Counted from the first letter of the stretch, positions 1 through 10,000 are shown. The stretch: 35,972 nucleotides of DNA from an uncultured Cryomorphaceae bacterium (GCA_937129395.1 CAKZNE010000313.1:1-35972), one strand, 5' to 3'. Program-made: numbers and translations. Notes: generated from the letters alone by a model not told the origin.

Positions 1-2
1 TG

Positions 3-584
3 GGTAAAGAATTAAGTTTTTCAAAACCTACAGTTATTAATTTAACTAAAAAAATGGTAGAAAAAGGCTTTATAGAAAAACATCCAGTTACACGCCATTT
101 AAGAACTACAGCAAAGTGGCAAAAAGTGTACTTTACCAACGGTAAAGAAAGTTTACCAACGGTTAAAAAGGTAGTTGAAAGCGGTAAAGAAAGTTTACCT
201 GAAAGCGGTAAAGAAAGTTTACCTAATAATTATAATATATATAATAATATTAATAATTCTTTATTATCAGAAATAAAAATTTCTGATGTGCCATCTGAAT
301 TATTAGATTATTATAAAATTTCTTTAAAATTTCAGGAATTAATAATAAAAAATTTAGAAAAAAGAAATTCACCGGCTGGGATTCAAAAGAAAGCAAAATT
401 TAAAAAATGGGTTGATCCAATTAGATTAATGCTAACATCTGATGGTGTTTCTAAAGATAATTTAATAGTCAAAGGCTTTATTTTCAATCAGGGTCAGAAG
501 GCCTATAAACTTTATTCAGCTAGCTTTCAAATTCGGGCGGGAAACCCGAAACTTTATTCTTTATATACCCCAGTAGACCTTTAA
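3..584 (+). CDS. Phage/plasmid-type replication initiator, 5' end outside window
   Basis: The reading frame is open from base 3, so the gene starts upstream of the window; the ATG at 54 is internal. Seen: the first ~45 residues read like the recognition helix and wing of a winged helix-turn-helix (SKPTVINLTKKMVEKGFIEK). Then comes a Ser/Glu/Lys-rich linker with three copies of GKESLP, an Asn/Tyr-rich stretch encoded by nearly pure A/T, and a C-terminal part with FKKWVDPIRLMLTSDG and YSASFQIR. The last two motifs resemble the C-terminal domain of phage replication proteins (W-DPIRLM-DG then S-[PA]-x-x-[LI]-R). Inference: a lambda O-like initiator that binds the repeats in its own gene. No helicase or helicase loader follows; the stop overlaps the stop of the convergent arsC-like gene. 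The element is therefore truncated here or lies mainly to the left. The last ~15 residues look unlike the family and may be altered. The exact family is not certain. Confidence 0.6.
   Translation, partial: GKELSFSKPTVINLTKKMVEKGFIEKHPVTRHLRTTAKWQKVYFTNGKESLPTVKKVVESGKESLPESGKESLPNNYNIYNNINNSLLSEIKISDVPSELLDYYKISLKFQELIIKNLEKRNSPAGIQKKAKFKKWVDPIRLMLTSDGVSKDNLIVKGFIFNQGQKAYKLYSASFQIRAGNPKLYSLYTPVDL
141..224 (+). repeat. Three hairpin iterons inside the initiator gene
   Basis: The 17-base sequence GGTAAAGAAAGTTTACC occurs identically at 141-157, 183-199 and 208-224. Each copy is a 6-base inverted repeat (GGTAAA/TTTACC) around a 5-base loop. The last two copies lie in a perfect 24-base tandem repeat (177-200 and 201-224) that keeps the reading frame (8 codons). 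A further half-site pair, CTTTACC/GGTAAAG, sits at 131-147. This looks like binding sites for a replication initiator (inference). Confidence 0.75.
225..280. other. AT-only tract beside the iterons, candidate unwinding element
   Basis: Bases 225-258 are A and T only, and 225-280 contain just three G/C bases. The tract directly abuts the last iteron and is translated as an Asn/Tyr/Ile-rich linker. In lambda-type origins the iterons in the O gene are followed by an AT-rich unwinding region; the order here is the same. Function is inferred. Confidence 0.5.
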
Positions 585-919
585 AGAATTTCCAATATTT
601 TTTCGGTTGGTCTGCCTACTCTCGCCTTATCAGCATTTTCAAGAATAGGTCTTTCCATTAATTGTGGATGCTCTATCATGCAAAATATCAATTCGTCTTC
701 TGTTAGTTCTTTGTCGGCAAATTCCTCCTTCCAAATTTTTTCTCCTTTGCGAATCAAATCAGCAGCGTCCATATCTAATTTTTCAAGGATGGATTCCACA
801 TCATTGTGCGTCAATGATTCCTTCATATAGAGAACTATTTCAGGGCTTTTACCTTTTTCTTCTAATAATTGAAGGGCTTCTCTACTTTTGGAACATCTGG
901 GATTATGGTATAATTTCAT
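581..919 (-). CDS. ArsC-family reductase (arsenate reductase-like)
   Basis: A 112-aa thioredoxin-fold protein of the ArsC/Spx family, full length for the glutaredoxin-dependent ArsC/YfgD group. Seen: the N-terminal motif HNPRCSKSR with the candidate catalytic Cys9, and the C-terminal RPILENADKARVGRP. The latter matches the conserved RPI(V)-x-GKARxGRP segment whose arginines hold the arsenate oxyanion in characterised ArsC. No ArsR, ArsB or Acr3 lies nearby, so a role in arsenate resistance is not supported by context; the YfgD-like members are of uncertain substrate. The ATG at 919 begins MKLYHNP, the usual family start. Its stop overlaps the stop of the convergent initiator gene. Confident on family, less on substrate. 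Confidence 0.85.
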   Translation of the reverse strand: MKLYHNPRCSKSREALQLLEEKGKSPEIVLYMKESLTHNDVESILEKLDMDAADLIRKGEKIWKEEFADKELTEDELIFCMIEHPQLMERPILENADKARVGRPTEKILEIL

Positions 920-952
920 GAAGTAAAAATTGTGGTGAATGATTTTGCAAAA

Positions 953-3900
953 TTAACGGAACAGGTGGAAAAAACCAGTTCTTTCTTCTTTATTTCCACA
1001 TTGATCTGTATAGTTGAGCACATAATAATATACCCCTTGAGGAACGTCTTTATTTTCAAATTTCCCATCCCAGCCAATTACAGGGCTATTGTTGGAAAAT
1101 AATTCGGAACCCCATCTATTGAAAATTTTAATATCAAATTCTGAGAAAAAATCTGGGTCTTGAATATTGGTAAAATGCAAGAGATCATTTTGCAAATCTC
1201 CATTGGGTGAAAAAACATTGGGAACCTCGATTTCGGAATCAAAATCTAAAATTGTTATGGTTTCTCTGTGTGTAAATACTCGATTACATACGGTATCAAT
1301 GCTTTCCAATTTCACCTCGTAAGTGCCTGGTTCTAGAAAATCAAATTTCAAGCTTGCAGAATCCGCAATCACCCGATTATCTACAGACCAAATATGCTCT
1401 TGGAAACCGCCACCTTCGGAATTAAAATAGGCGCTTGTACCATCAAGACAAGCATCGTAATTCACGCTAAAATCTCCTCTTAATGTTGAAGACCTTACTG
1501 TAACCACCTGAGAACTACTATCGGAACTTCCACAAGAACCACCACCCACAATCATTTGAACTGTATAGGTTCCTTCCTGATCAAACAAATGGACTGGGTT
1601 TTCATCAATTGAAAAATTTCCATCTCCAAAATCCCAGTAATAGGAACTCGCATCTATTGATTCGTTTTTAAAATCTACAGAAAGACCACCATCGCAGGTA
1701 TCATAATCTGTACTAAAATCCGCATCTAAGGGATCGATATACCCATAAAATTCGATTCGAATGGAATCTAAAAATCCACAGGTAGTATCCCTTCCTACAA
1801 TATTCAAATATTGAACTCCCACCTGATCAATAACAATTTGGGAAGGTGCTAATTGTAAAATACTACCATCGGGAAGTGTCGTTTCATAGATATCTGCATT
1901 ATAACTTTTATTGGTAATATTTACCGTATAAGGCACACAACTGCTATCGCGGTCTGGTTCAAAATCTACACTTACATCCAATTCCATTCTAAGCTTTAAT
2001 ACAGCCATATTGCAATTTGAGGATTCATTGGACCTTGAATACGCGCTATCACTAACCGGAAATTTATTTGTCCCGCCACAGCTTGCACATACCGCTTGAT
2101 AAATAGTTCCATCTTTTTGAAAACGACTGGTTCCGCCATCTACATGGTCCCCAGAACCATTTCTTTCTCCAAAATAAGCTCCAAAATTTACTTTTTCCCA
2201 ACTGGCATCCAAAACCATAAAGTAAAAATCCTGACCATCACTGATGGAACGAGCCCCATCTACTTCATCGATATTATTGGTAATGGGTAAACCATTTGAC
2301 AAGCCTTGCGGAGAGCTACTTCCCCCATTCCTTCCATAACCTGACAGGTAAATGTTTTGGCAATTATCAACCATAAAGGCTGTTGGTGACACTTCGGTTT
2401 TTGTACTATCCATATTTCCAAAAATCATGGATTTTATACTTTGGGATAGGTCCGGATTGAATTTATGGATGAATTGGTTTCCGTTGGGCTGAAAAAAAAC
2501 ATTATTCCCAAAAACAGGATAACTTCCCATAGAATGACCAAAAACATAAACATTAGTATCATCGTCCAGATCCAAAAGAAAATTCCTATCTCTATTTGAA
2601 GTTCCATTGTAGGTAAAGGCATTTATCTGACCATCGGAGGCCTTCATTCGAAGAACAAATCCATCTTGATTTCCTAAAAATTGATTTTCAAAACCTCCAG
2701 AAAAAGAAGTCCCCAAATCGCTACTCGCTGTAATTCCTGCAACATAAACTTGACCCTTGGAAGTTTTTAGGCTAAGGGCAGCGTCATGGTCTGATCCTGC
2801 AATATATGAGGCCCACCTAAGATTTTTTAATTCCGGATTAAAGGAGGCAACCAAACCATCTTGAATCCCAACACCCGAAGGACTTAGAGCTCCAGAACTT
2901 GGTATATCCTTGGAATCTGTGCTTGCAGTGAAATAAATATTTCCTGCACTATCCAAAGCAATTTCCGAACGGTTTTCATCTGCATAATTAAATCTAAATG
3001 CAGAATTTACCCCATCATTCCCGCTTCCACCAAAAAAAGTACTAGCCAAAAGCTGACCACCAGTACTGTCTAATTTGGCAATAAAAACATCCGAACCATT
3101 GGGGTAATTAATAATGGAGCTTCCTGGAAAACTAACTGCTGTTCCAGAATTGAAGGTACTGTCATAAGTTAAAACTGAGGTAGGGAAATTGGCAGAACCT
3201 GTGGTGCCAAGAATTAATAATTCCTTGTTGTTGGTTTCAATTAAACTTAGCGGGACTTCGTTTCCATTGCCGCCTAAATAAGTACTAAAAATCATTTCTG
3301 AACCATCGGCGGTGTATTTGGTAATGGTTACATCATAGGTTCCGCCTCGAAAAGTATCTTGGTAAGCTCCTAGCGTTACAGGATATTTTTGATTGGGATT
3401 TGAATTGTAAGCAATGCCACCGCCGTAGGCTTCTCCATCAACTCCATAAGTTGCGGTAAAACCAAAATTATCTGTTTTGGATCCGCTATAAGTACTGAAA
3501 ATTAAAACTGGATCAATCACCAATTCGTAATCTTCGTTATAAGAACCCAGTTTATAGCTCAGGATATTTTCTTTTAAAACATATTTACATTTAACCATAA
3601 TTTTTTCACCATCAATTATTTGATAAGCAATTGGCGCAGATTCCAAAACATCTTCTACAGAATTTTTCACAAGCAAATTCCCATAAACCAGCTTTAGCCG
3701 ATCTGTTCCTTCATATTCTAATTGAATTTGATCCGGATTAGCCCCAGCTTTTAATATCAGATCGTACTTTAAATTTTGGTCCTTGTTGAAATAATATTGG
3801 ATGTCTATTCCCGGATAAATATTGGAAAAGGAAATTTTGCCGAAAAGACCTACATCACTTTTCCATTTAGATCTGTCCTTACCAAGGATATAATTTTCGC

Positions 3901-4237
3901 GAATTTTTCTACGAAGGCTGCTTTTTGATCTAGCCTTTTTCGAAGCGCCCAAAAAATTAACAGAATAAGCATGACCGCGATAGGGGCTACCAATTGGAAT
4001 TAAACCGGGATGGTCCTCTTTAATTTTATTTTTTGAGGGGTTTGGCTTTAAATCATAGACTCCAAAATTGTAAACCACTTTATTTTCAGAAATAAAAACG
4101 GCCCCATTTCCCAATGGAAGTTTGTATTTAAAATCACCCTCCCATTGCCCTTGATTTTCCACAAAGGACGCCTCCTGAGCCCATGATGGTAGGCTCACTA
4201 AAAGACAAAATAAAAATATGGAATGTAGCTTGCTCAA
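953..4237 (-). CDS. Secreted T9SS type B surface protein with PKD domains
   Basis: A 1094-aa secreted protein. The first ~20 residues are a signal peptide (SKLHSIFLFCLLVSLPSWAQ). The segment starting FVENQGQW (~25-250) matches the N-terminal domain common in large Bacteroidota surface proteins with SBBP-type repeats. The middle (~250-800) holds repeated STYxGG blocks (FSTYSGS, FSTYLGGNGNE, STFFGGSGND), the beta-propeller-like SBBP pattern. Two PKD-like domains follow (~840-915, with WDFGDG; ~918-995). The last ~90 residues (PNVFSPNGDLQND ... NRWGSELF ... GVYYYVLNY) are a CHU_C/gliding-motility C-terminal domain, the type B signal for T9SS export. The start is TTG at 4237: an in-frame TAG lies four codons upstream and the signal peptide follows at once. 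The ligand or role in adhesion is unknown. Confidence 0.85.
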   Translation of the reverse strand: MSKLHSIFLFCLLVSLPSWAQEASFVENQGQWEGDFKYKLPLGNGAVFISENKVVYNFGVYDLKPNPSKNKIKEDHPGLIPIGSPYRGHAYSVNFLGASKKARSKSSLRRKIRENYILGKDRSKWKSDVGLFGKISFSNIYPGIDIQYYFNKDQNLKYDLILKAGANPDQIQLEYEGTDRLKLVYGNLLVKNSVEDVLESAPIAYQIIDGEKIMVKCKYVLKENILSYKLGSYNEDYELVIDPVLIFSTYSGSKTDNFGFTATYGVDGEAYGGGIAYNSNPNQKYPVTLGAYQDTFRGGTYDVTITKYTADGSEMIFSTYLGGNGNEVPLSLIETNNKELLILGTTGSANFPTSVLTYDSTFNSGTAVSFPGSSIINYPNGSDVFIAKLDSTGGQLLASTFFGGSGNDGVNSAFRFNYADENRSEIALDSAGNIYFTASTDSKDIPSSGALSPSGVGIQDGLVASFNPELKNLRWASYIAGSDHDAALSLKTSKGQVYVAGITASSDLGTSFSGGFENQFLGNQDGFVLRMKASDGQINAFTYNGTSNRDRNFLLDLDDDTNVYVFGHSMGSYPVFGNNVFFQPNGNQFIHKFNPDLSQSIKSMIFGNMDSTKTEVSPTAFMVDNCQNIYLSGYGRNGGSSSPQGLSNGLPITNNIDEVDGARSISDGQDFYFMVLDASWEKVNFGAYFGERNGSGDHVDGGTSRFQKDGTIYQAVCASCGGTNKFPVSDSAYSRSNESSNCNMAVLKLRMELDVSVDFEPDRDSSCVPYTVNITNKSYNADIYETTLPDGSILQLAPSQIVIDQVGVQYLNIVGRDTTCGFLDSIRIEFYGYIDPLDADFSTDYDTCDGGLSVDFKNESIDASSYYWDFGDGNFSIDENPVHLFDQEGTYTVQMIVGGGSCGSSDSSSQVVTVRSSTLRGDFSVNYDACLDGTSAYFNSEGGGFQEHIWSVDNRVIADSASLKFDFLEPGTYEVKLESIDTVCNRVFTHRETITILDFDSEIEVPNVFSPNGDLQNDLLHFTNIQDPDFFSEFDIKIFNRWGSELFSNNSPVIGWDGKFENKDVPQGVYYYVLNYTDQCGNKEERTGFFHLFR

Positions 4238-4343
4238 AACAATCTATAAATATAGACATTGCCCAGCTTTTATTAGAAAAACATTTTCAATTGCAGAGTT
4301 CCAATTAGTTTAAGCGCATTGCCCTTATTTAGGAAATCAAATT

Positions 4344-5441
4344 TTAGGCTTCAGAACTTTGTCCGGTTTGCATTAAATAGGCTTTGATAAAATCATCAAT
4401 TTCCCCATCCAATACATTATCTACATTACTCGTTTCATTTCCTGTTCGCACATCTTTCACCAATTTATAAGGGTGTAAAACGTAGTTTCTTATTTGAGAT
4501 CCCCATTCGATTTTTTTCTTCCCTGCCTCAATTTCTGCACGCTTTTCATTTTTGGCCTCTATTTCAATTTCATACAATTGAGATTTCAATAATTGTATAG
4601 CCTTATCCTTATTTTGAAGTTGGGATCTGGACTCAGTATTTTCTATGATAATTCCCGTGGGCTTGTGCTTTAATCGAACCCCTGTTTCCACTTTGTTTAC
4701 ATTTTGTCCACCAGCACCACCAGATCTAAAAGTATCCCAGTCTATATCCGATAAATTCACTTCCACTTCAATGGTATCATCCACTAAAGGAAAAACATAA
4801 ACCGAAGCAAAAGAAGTATGTCTCTTAGCATTGGAATCAAAGGGGGAAATTCGCACCAGCCTATGCACTCCATTTTCTCCTTTTAAATAACCAAAAGCAT
4901 AATCCCCATCAATTTCAAGAGTTACAGTTTTCACACCAGCAACATCCCCTTGTTGGTAATTTAGTTCTCTTACTTTAAAGGAATTTCTTTCGGCATATCT
5001 CAGGTACATTCGCATTAGCATACTTGCCCAATCACAACTTTCAGTTCCTCCAGCTCCAGCGGTAATTTGCAAAACTGCGCTTAGTTTGTCTTCTTCCCCA
5101 GACAGCATATTTTTAAATTCTAAATCATCCACCAAAGTATTTAATTTGGCATATTGCTGATCCAATTCTGCTTCTGTAAGCTCTCCTAATTCATAGAACT
5201 CAAGAGCCAGTTCTAGTTCTTCTTTTTGCTCAATTCCGGCATCATAAGCTTCCACCCAGTTCTTCAATTCACGGATTTTTCGCATTATCCCTTCGGCATG
5301 TTCATGATCATTCCAAAAATCTGGAACCGCCGTTTTTTCTTCCTCATTGGCGATTTTAATTTTCTTTTCCTCAATTCCTAAATAGGATTTTAAGGCTTCC
5401 AAGCTCTGGGCTAATTCTCGTATTTGATCACTTGATACCAT
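4344..5441 (-). CDS. prfB: Peptide chain release factor 2
   Basis: Class I release factor that reads UGA and UAA and triggers peptidyl-tRNA hydrolysis on the ribosome. Seen: the GGQ motif at residues 244-246 in [15 protein letters not shown], and the RF2 tripeptide SPF in [14 protein letters not shown]. The N-terminal helical domain and the C-terminal [14 protein letters not shown] segment are also present. The length of 365 aa equals the family norm. I start at ATG 5441 ([10 protein letters not shown]); an extra in-frame TTG at 5450 would add three residues but is less likely. Most prfB genes carry an in-frame UGA near codon 26 that needs a +1 frameshift. Here the equivalent place reads SYLGIEEKK without a break, so this copy has no autoregulatory frameshift. 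Confidence 0.95.
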   Translation of the reverse strand: MVSSDQIRELAQSLEALKSYLGIEEKKIKIANEEEKTAVPDFWNDHEHAEGIMRKIRELKNWVEAYDAGIEQKEELELALEFYELGELTEAELDQQYAKLNTLVDDLEFKNMLSGEEDKLSAVLQITAGAGGTESCDWASMLMRMYLRYAERNSFKVRELNYQQGDVAGVKTVTLEIDGDYAFGYLKGENGVHRLVRISPFDSNAKRHTSFASVYVFPLVDDTIEVEVNLSDIDWDTFRSGGAGGQNVNKVETGVRLKHKPTGIIIENTESRSQLQNKDKAIQLLKSQLYEIEIEAKNEKRAEIEAGKKKIEWGSQIRNYVLHPYKLVKDVRTGNETSNVDNVLDGEIDDFIKAYLMQTGQSSEA

Positions 5442-5571
5442 AGATGGCAAAAATAGTTTGAAAAAATTAGAAAAAAAGGATACTTCTACCCTTCCTTCAC
5501 CTTATAATTAACAATCAACTGGAAATAATAAAAGTCTATACAATTTCAGCTATTAATAGAGGCTCCTTTAG

Positions 5572-5579
5572 TACTTTTG
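5572..5579 (+). promoter_or_regulatory. Promoter -7 element for lpd
   Basis: TACTTTTG matches the Bacteroidota -7 consensus TAnnTTTG exactly, 25 bases before the lpd ATG. I see no clear -33 TTG at the right distance. Confidence 0.5.
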
Positions 5580-5604
5580 CCCTGTTATTTGAAAAAAAAT
5601 CCAG

Positions 5605-7005
5605 ATGAATAAATATAATGTTGTTGTTATCGGTTCCGGCCCAGGCGGATATGTTGCAGCTATACGAAGTGCACAATTAGGCTTAAAAACTGCAATTATT
5701 GAAAAATATTCCACCCTCGGAGGCACTTGCCTTAATGTAGGTTGCATTCCTTCCAAAGCACTACTGGATTCATCTGAGCATTACCACAATGCACTTAAAA
5801 AATTCGATAAACACGGTATTAATATCGAAACGCCAAAAGTGGATTTCACCCAAATGGTTGGACGCAAGCGCGAGGTTGTAGACCAAACCTGTGAAGGTGT
5901 GAAATTTCTTATGGGGAAAAATAATATTGATGTTTTTCATGGGATGGGGTCTTTTGAAACTGACCATATCATCGCCATTAATGGTGAAGAAGGAGAACAG
6001 AAAATTGAAGCGGAAAATGTAATTATTGCCACAGGAAGCAAACCAACAGAATTGCCTTTTGCAAAATTTGATAAGGAAAGAATTATAAGCAGCACCGAAG
6101 CCTTGGAACTAAAAGAAATTCCGAAAAAGCTTATTGTAATTGGCGGTGGAGTTATTGGCTTGGAGCTGGGGAGTGTTTATGCAAGACTCGGAACTGAGGT
6201 TAATGTTGTTGAATATTTAGATAGAGTTATTCCGTCATTCGATGCTGCCATTGGTAAAGAATTGGTAAAATCCATGAAAAAACTTGGGGTTAAATTTAAC
6301 CTCAGTCATAAAGTAAACAATGTTTCCAGAAATGGAGATACGGTTAGCGTTACAGCAACAGATAAAAAAGATAAAGAAGTAGTTTTTGAAGGTGATTACT
6401 GTTTAGTTTCCGTGGGAAGAAAAGCCTACACTCATGGTTTAGGTTTGGAAAACGCCGGATTAAAAGCAAATGATCGTGGTCAAATTGATGTAAATGATAA
6501 GTTGCAAACTGCCAAAGCTCATATTTACGCCATTGGTGATGTAGTAAGAGGAGCCATGTTAGCTCATAAAGCGGAGGACGAAGGAACAGTCGTTGCAGAA
6601 TTAATTGCCGGACAAAAACCTCATATTGATTATAACCTAATACCAAATGTTGTTTACACTTGGCCAGAAGTGGCGTCTGTAGGAAAAACGGAGGATCAAT
6701 TAAAAGAGGCCAAAATTGAATATAAAACCGGCCAATTTTTTATGCGAGCCTTAGGTAGAGCTAGAGCTAGTACAGACACAGAAGGATTTGTAAAAGTAAT
6801 GGCCGATAAAAACACCGATGAAATTGTAGGAGTTCAAATGATTGCTGCAAGAGCTGCAGATATGATTGCCGAGGCGGTTGTAGCTATGGAATTTAGAGCC
6901 TCCGCCGAAGATATTTCAAGAATTAGCCACGCCCATCCAACTTTTACAGAGGCGATAAGAGAGGCTGCAATGGCTGCAACGGACGATCGTTCGATCCATT
7001 CTTAA
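5605..7005 (+). CDS. lpd: Dihydrolipoyl dehydrogenase (E3)
   Basis: FAD flavoprotein that reoxidises dihydrolipoamide with NAD+. It is the shared E3 of pyruvate and 2-oxoglutarate dehydrogenases and the L protein of the glycine cleavage system, whose P protein gene is also in this window (24596). Seen: N-terminal FAD fold with GSGPGGY, the redox disulfide in GGTCLNVGCIPSKALL (Cys42, Cys47), the NAD fold with GGGVIGLELGSVYARLG, and the FAD motif near IYAIGDV. The C-terminal dimer interface carries the catalytic pair His444/Glu449 in HAHPTFTE. Length of 466 aa is normal. It is followed by a strong hairpin terminator, so it is probably monocistronic. The flavobacterial lpd is usually distant from the E1/E2 genes, as here. 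Confidence 0.95.
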   Translation: MNKYNVVVIGSGPGGYVAAIRSAQLGLKTAIIEKYSTLGGTCLNVGCIPSKALLDSSEHYHNALKKFDKHGINIETPKVDFTQMVGRKREVVDQTCEGVKFLMGKNNIDVFHGMGSFETDHIIAINGEEGEQKIEAENVIIATGSKPTELPFAKFDKERIISSTEALELKEIPKKLIVIGGGVIGLELGSVYARLGTEVNVVEYLDRVIPSFDAAIGKELVKSMKKLGVKFNLSHKVNNVSRNGDTVSVTATDKKDKEVVFEGDYCLVSVGRKAYTHGLGLENAGLKANDRGQIDVNDKLQTAKAHIYAIGDVVRGAMLAHKAEDEGTVVAELIAGQKPHIDYNLIPNVVYTWPEVASVGKTEDQLKEAKIEYKTGQFFMRALGRARASTDTEGFVKVMADKNTDEIVGVQMIAARAADMIAEAVVAMEFRASAEDISRISHAHPTFTEAIREAAMAATDDRSIHS

Positions 7006-7017
7006 TAAGCTTTTAGT

Positions 7018-7050
7018 CCTTTCAGTTCTTTGATAAGAACTGAAAGGTTC
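7018..7050 (+). terminator. Hairpin terminator after lpd
   Basis: A perfect 13-bp stem, CCTTTCAGTTCTT (7018-7030) with AAGAACTGAAAGG (7035-7047), around the loop TGAT. It is followed by a weak T-rich run. It lies 12 bases after the lpd stop. Confidence 0.75.
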
Positions 7051-7058
7051 TATATTTG
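7029..7058 (+). promoter_or_regulatory. Promoter nested in the lpd terminator, for the kinase gene
   Basis: TTTG (7029-7032), 18 bases, then TATATTTG (7051-7058): a full match to the Bacteroidota -33/-7 promoter. The -33 element lies across the loop of the upstream terminator. The -7 element ends on the first base of the GTG at 7058, which puts the expected transcript start downstream of that codon. Confidence 0.6.
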
Positions 7059-10000
7059 TGAAACACCACACCAATTTGAATCTGAAAAATCTCCGCATTC
7101 TATTCCCTGTTTACCTCATTATCTGTGTAGGGATTGCTATTGGCGTCTACTTTTTTGTAAGCTATCTGGAAGACGAACAACAGAAAGATGTAGAAAGAAT
7201 AGATCTTGCCGGACAGCAGGCCAGTTTAATTCAAAATATTTCTAAGCAAGCTCTTACCGTTAGTAGGCAAACAGAAATGTCCCAACTTTCCCAATTTTGC
7301 AGTGAATTAAATGGTGATTTTGAAAAATTTAAAAAGCAGGATCAAACTTTGGCTGCGACCGAATTTCGGTACTCATTTCTGGATGCTTTTGCCGAAACCC
7401 ATCAAAAAAATCACAAAAGAATTGAAGTTCTTTCGAGGAATATCCAAAACCATATTGAACAAATAAATCGTTTTTGCAAAGGGCAAATTGCACTTGTTAA
7501 TATCTCAGGAGATATACAGGCTATACTTGACAATCAAGAAGATTTATCCAAAATATTAACGGCCAACATTGCCCTTTTTCAAGAGGTTTCTCTTGCCAAG
7601 CATAACAAAAGGAATAGCTGGTATTTTAGTCTTTTAATTGGTGCCGTATTAGTTTACTCCTTGTTTACATTTCTTTTGGCTTTCCCTACCGTTAAAAGCT
7701 ACCGTGAAAATTTAAAACACAGATCTCAAGCTCTAGAAGAACAACAAGAATTAAATCAGGAACTGGCAGTTCGTGAGGAGGAACTTACTCAAACCGTAGA
7801 ACAGCTAAATCTTGCCAATACCTATATCGAGGAAAGCGAGTCCAATTTAGATTCTATAATGAACTTTAGCGGTCTGGAAATTTGGTCTACCAATAAAAAG
7901 GGCCTACTCGTAAAGGGAAATAAAATATTCAAAGAAAGTTTTAGAGACTTCACTGGGGTTAATCCAATTGAAGGGTCCACCAATATTTTTGATGTTTTAA
8001 GGAAGAAGAATTTAGATCTTTGGTCGGACCATTATTCAAAAGCCTTTAAAGGTGAAAAGGTTAGTTTCCAAATCCCAAGAGCATCTTCTGAATCTTTGGA
8101 GGTGAGCATAAATCCTATTTACAACCCACATGGCCAAATCACTGGCGCTTGTGGATTCATTAAAAATATTACGGCTCAAATTCAAGCACAAGAAGATCTT
8201 AAAGTATCGAGCACAAGATTAAAACTTGCATTAGAAAACTCCAGACAAGGAATGTGGGATTGGGATTTCAGCAACAACCTTCTTGTATTAAATGATACAT
8301 TCCTTGAACTGCATGGATACGATTCTACCCAAACAGAAAATGAATTTGAATTTTGGGAATCTACAATTCACAAAAATTACAAACGTGTTTTCCATGCCTA
8401 TATAGCCGACGCGAAAAACCCGGCTTCTCCCCCTAGTGCTGCTTTTGATTATAAGGCCACAAAAAAGGATGGAACGGAAATTTGGTTAAGACTACAAGGT
8501 AAAATAACGGAATACTCTTTTGAAAGAGTACCCCTGGGTATGATTGGTACAATTACCGACATCTCTGAAAGGAAGAAAAATGAACTTCGCCTTAAGGAAC
8601 TATTCAAAGCGGAACAACGATTTAATCACGAATTGGCTACTAGGGAGGAAGAATTATCCTCAAGGGAAGTGGAATTAAGTGAATATGTTTATCAACTTGA
8701 AGAGATAAAAAACAAGCTGGAGATAAGTGAAGCTAGAATGAGATCAGTTATCGAAAACCTTCCAACTGGTGCAATTGTAGTTCAAGACGATAAATTGCTT
8801 CTCAATAAAAAGGTAACTAATATTACTGGCTATACCAACGATGATATTCAAACCAGTGATGATTGGTTTAAAACTGTTTATGGGGAAAGACCTGAGGTTG
8901 TAAAAGAAAAATACAACCATATATTAAAAGGTGGATTTATTCAAAACTTCCTTTATGCCATTATCGCAAAAGATGGCTCCCGAAAAATTATTGACTTTGG
9001 TGGTTACGATTTTGGAGAAGGGGTAATCTGGACTCTAAACGATGTCACCGAAAAACGAATTGCTGAAAAAACATTAATTAAAAATGAAAAGGCAATTCGG
9101 GATTTGTACGAAGTTTCTGCAAATACTGATTTGGACTCTGCCGAAAAATTAAAGTTTATCCTTCAATTAGGTAGTGAAAGATTTAAGCTTCCCTTAGGAA
9201 TTATCTCCCAAGTAAATATTGAAGAAGATTCCTATAAAATTATTAGTTCTTATTCTGAAGAGGATGAAATAAAAGAAGGAACAACTTTCAAATTAGGAGA
9301 AACCTATTGCGCAGAAGTGATAAAATCCACCGCTACATTAGCTTATGACAATTTGGATAAAAGCGAGTTAAGTGACCACCCTGCCCATGAAACCTTTCAT
9401 TTGGGATCCTATTTATCTGCCCCAATTGAAGTAGATTCCCAAATCTTTGGAACCTTAAATTTTTCAAGTCCAAACCCAAGCAGAGCTGCTTTTAATGACA
9501 ATGATAAAAGTTTATTAAACCTTATGGCATCTTGGGTAGGAGCAGAAATTGAGGCATCCATTGCACAAAGAGCATTAATTCAAGCCAAGGATATTGCTAT
9601 TGAGGCGGCTCAAGCGAAAAGTGATTTCTTGGCTACCATGAGCCACGAAATAAGAACTCCTATGAATGGGGTTATCGGAATGACAAGCCTATTGCTGCAA
9701 ACGGATCTTTCCGGAGAACAGTTGGATTATGTAAACACCGTTCGTTTGAGTGGTGATGCACTTTTGTCGGTAATTAATGACATTCTTGACTTCAGTAAAA
9801 TTGAAGCAGGAAACATGTCCTTAGAGGAATTCCCTTTTGAAATTGCTCAATGTGTTGAAGAGGCCATTGAACTTTCAGCTTCAAAAGTCGCCGAAAAAAA
9901 TATTGACCTATTATATTTTATTGACCCAAGTGTACCAGACATTGTATCGGGTGATATTACCCGTTTAAGACAGGTACTTATTAACTTAATCGGCAACGCT

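Noticed and set aside
141-224. Possible CRISPR array
   Set aside because: The repeats are only 17-24 bases, two are directly tandem without spacers, and they are in frame within a gene.
664-921. Plus-strand ORF of 85 codons over the ArsC-family gene
   Set aside because: It is antisense to a clear family member, has no protein-like features and lies wholly in its shadow. The same holds for the other opposite-strand ORFs over lpd, prfB, kynU, gcvP, dsbD and the outer-membrane gene.
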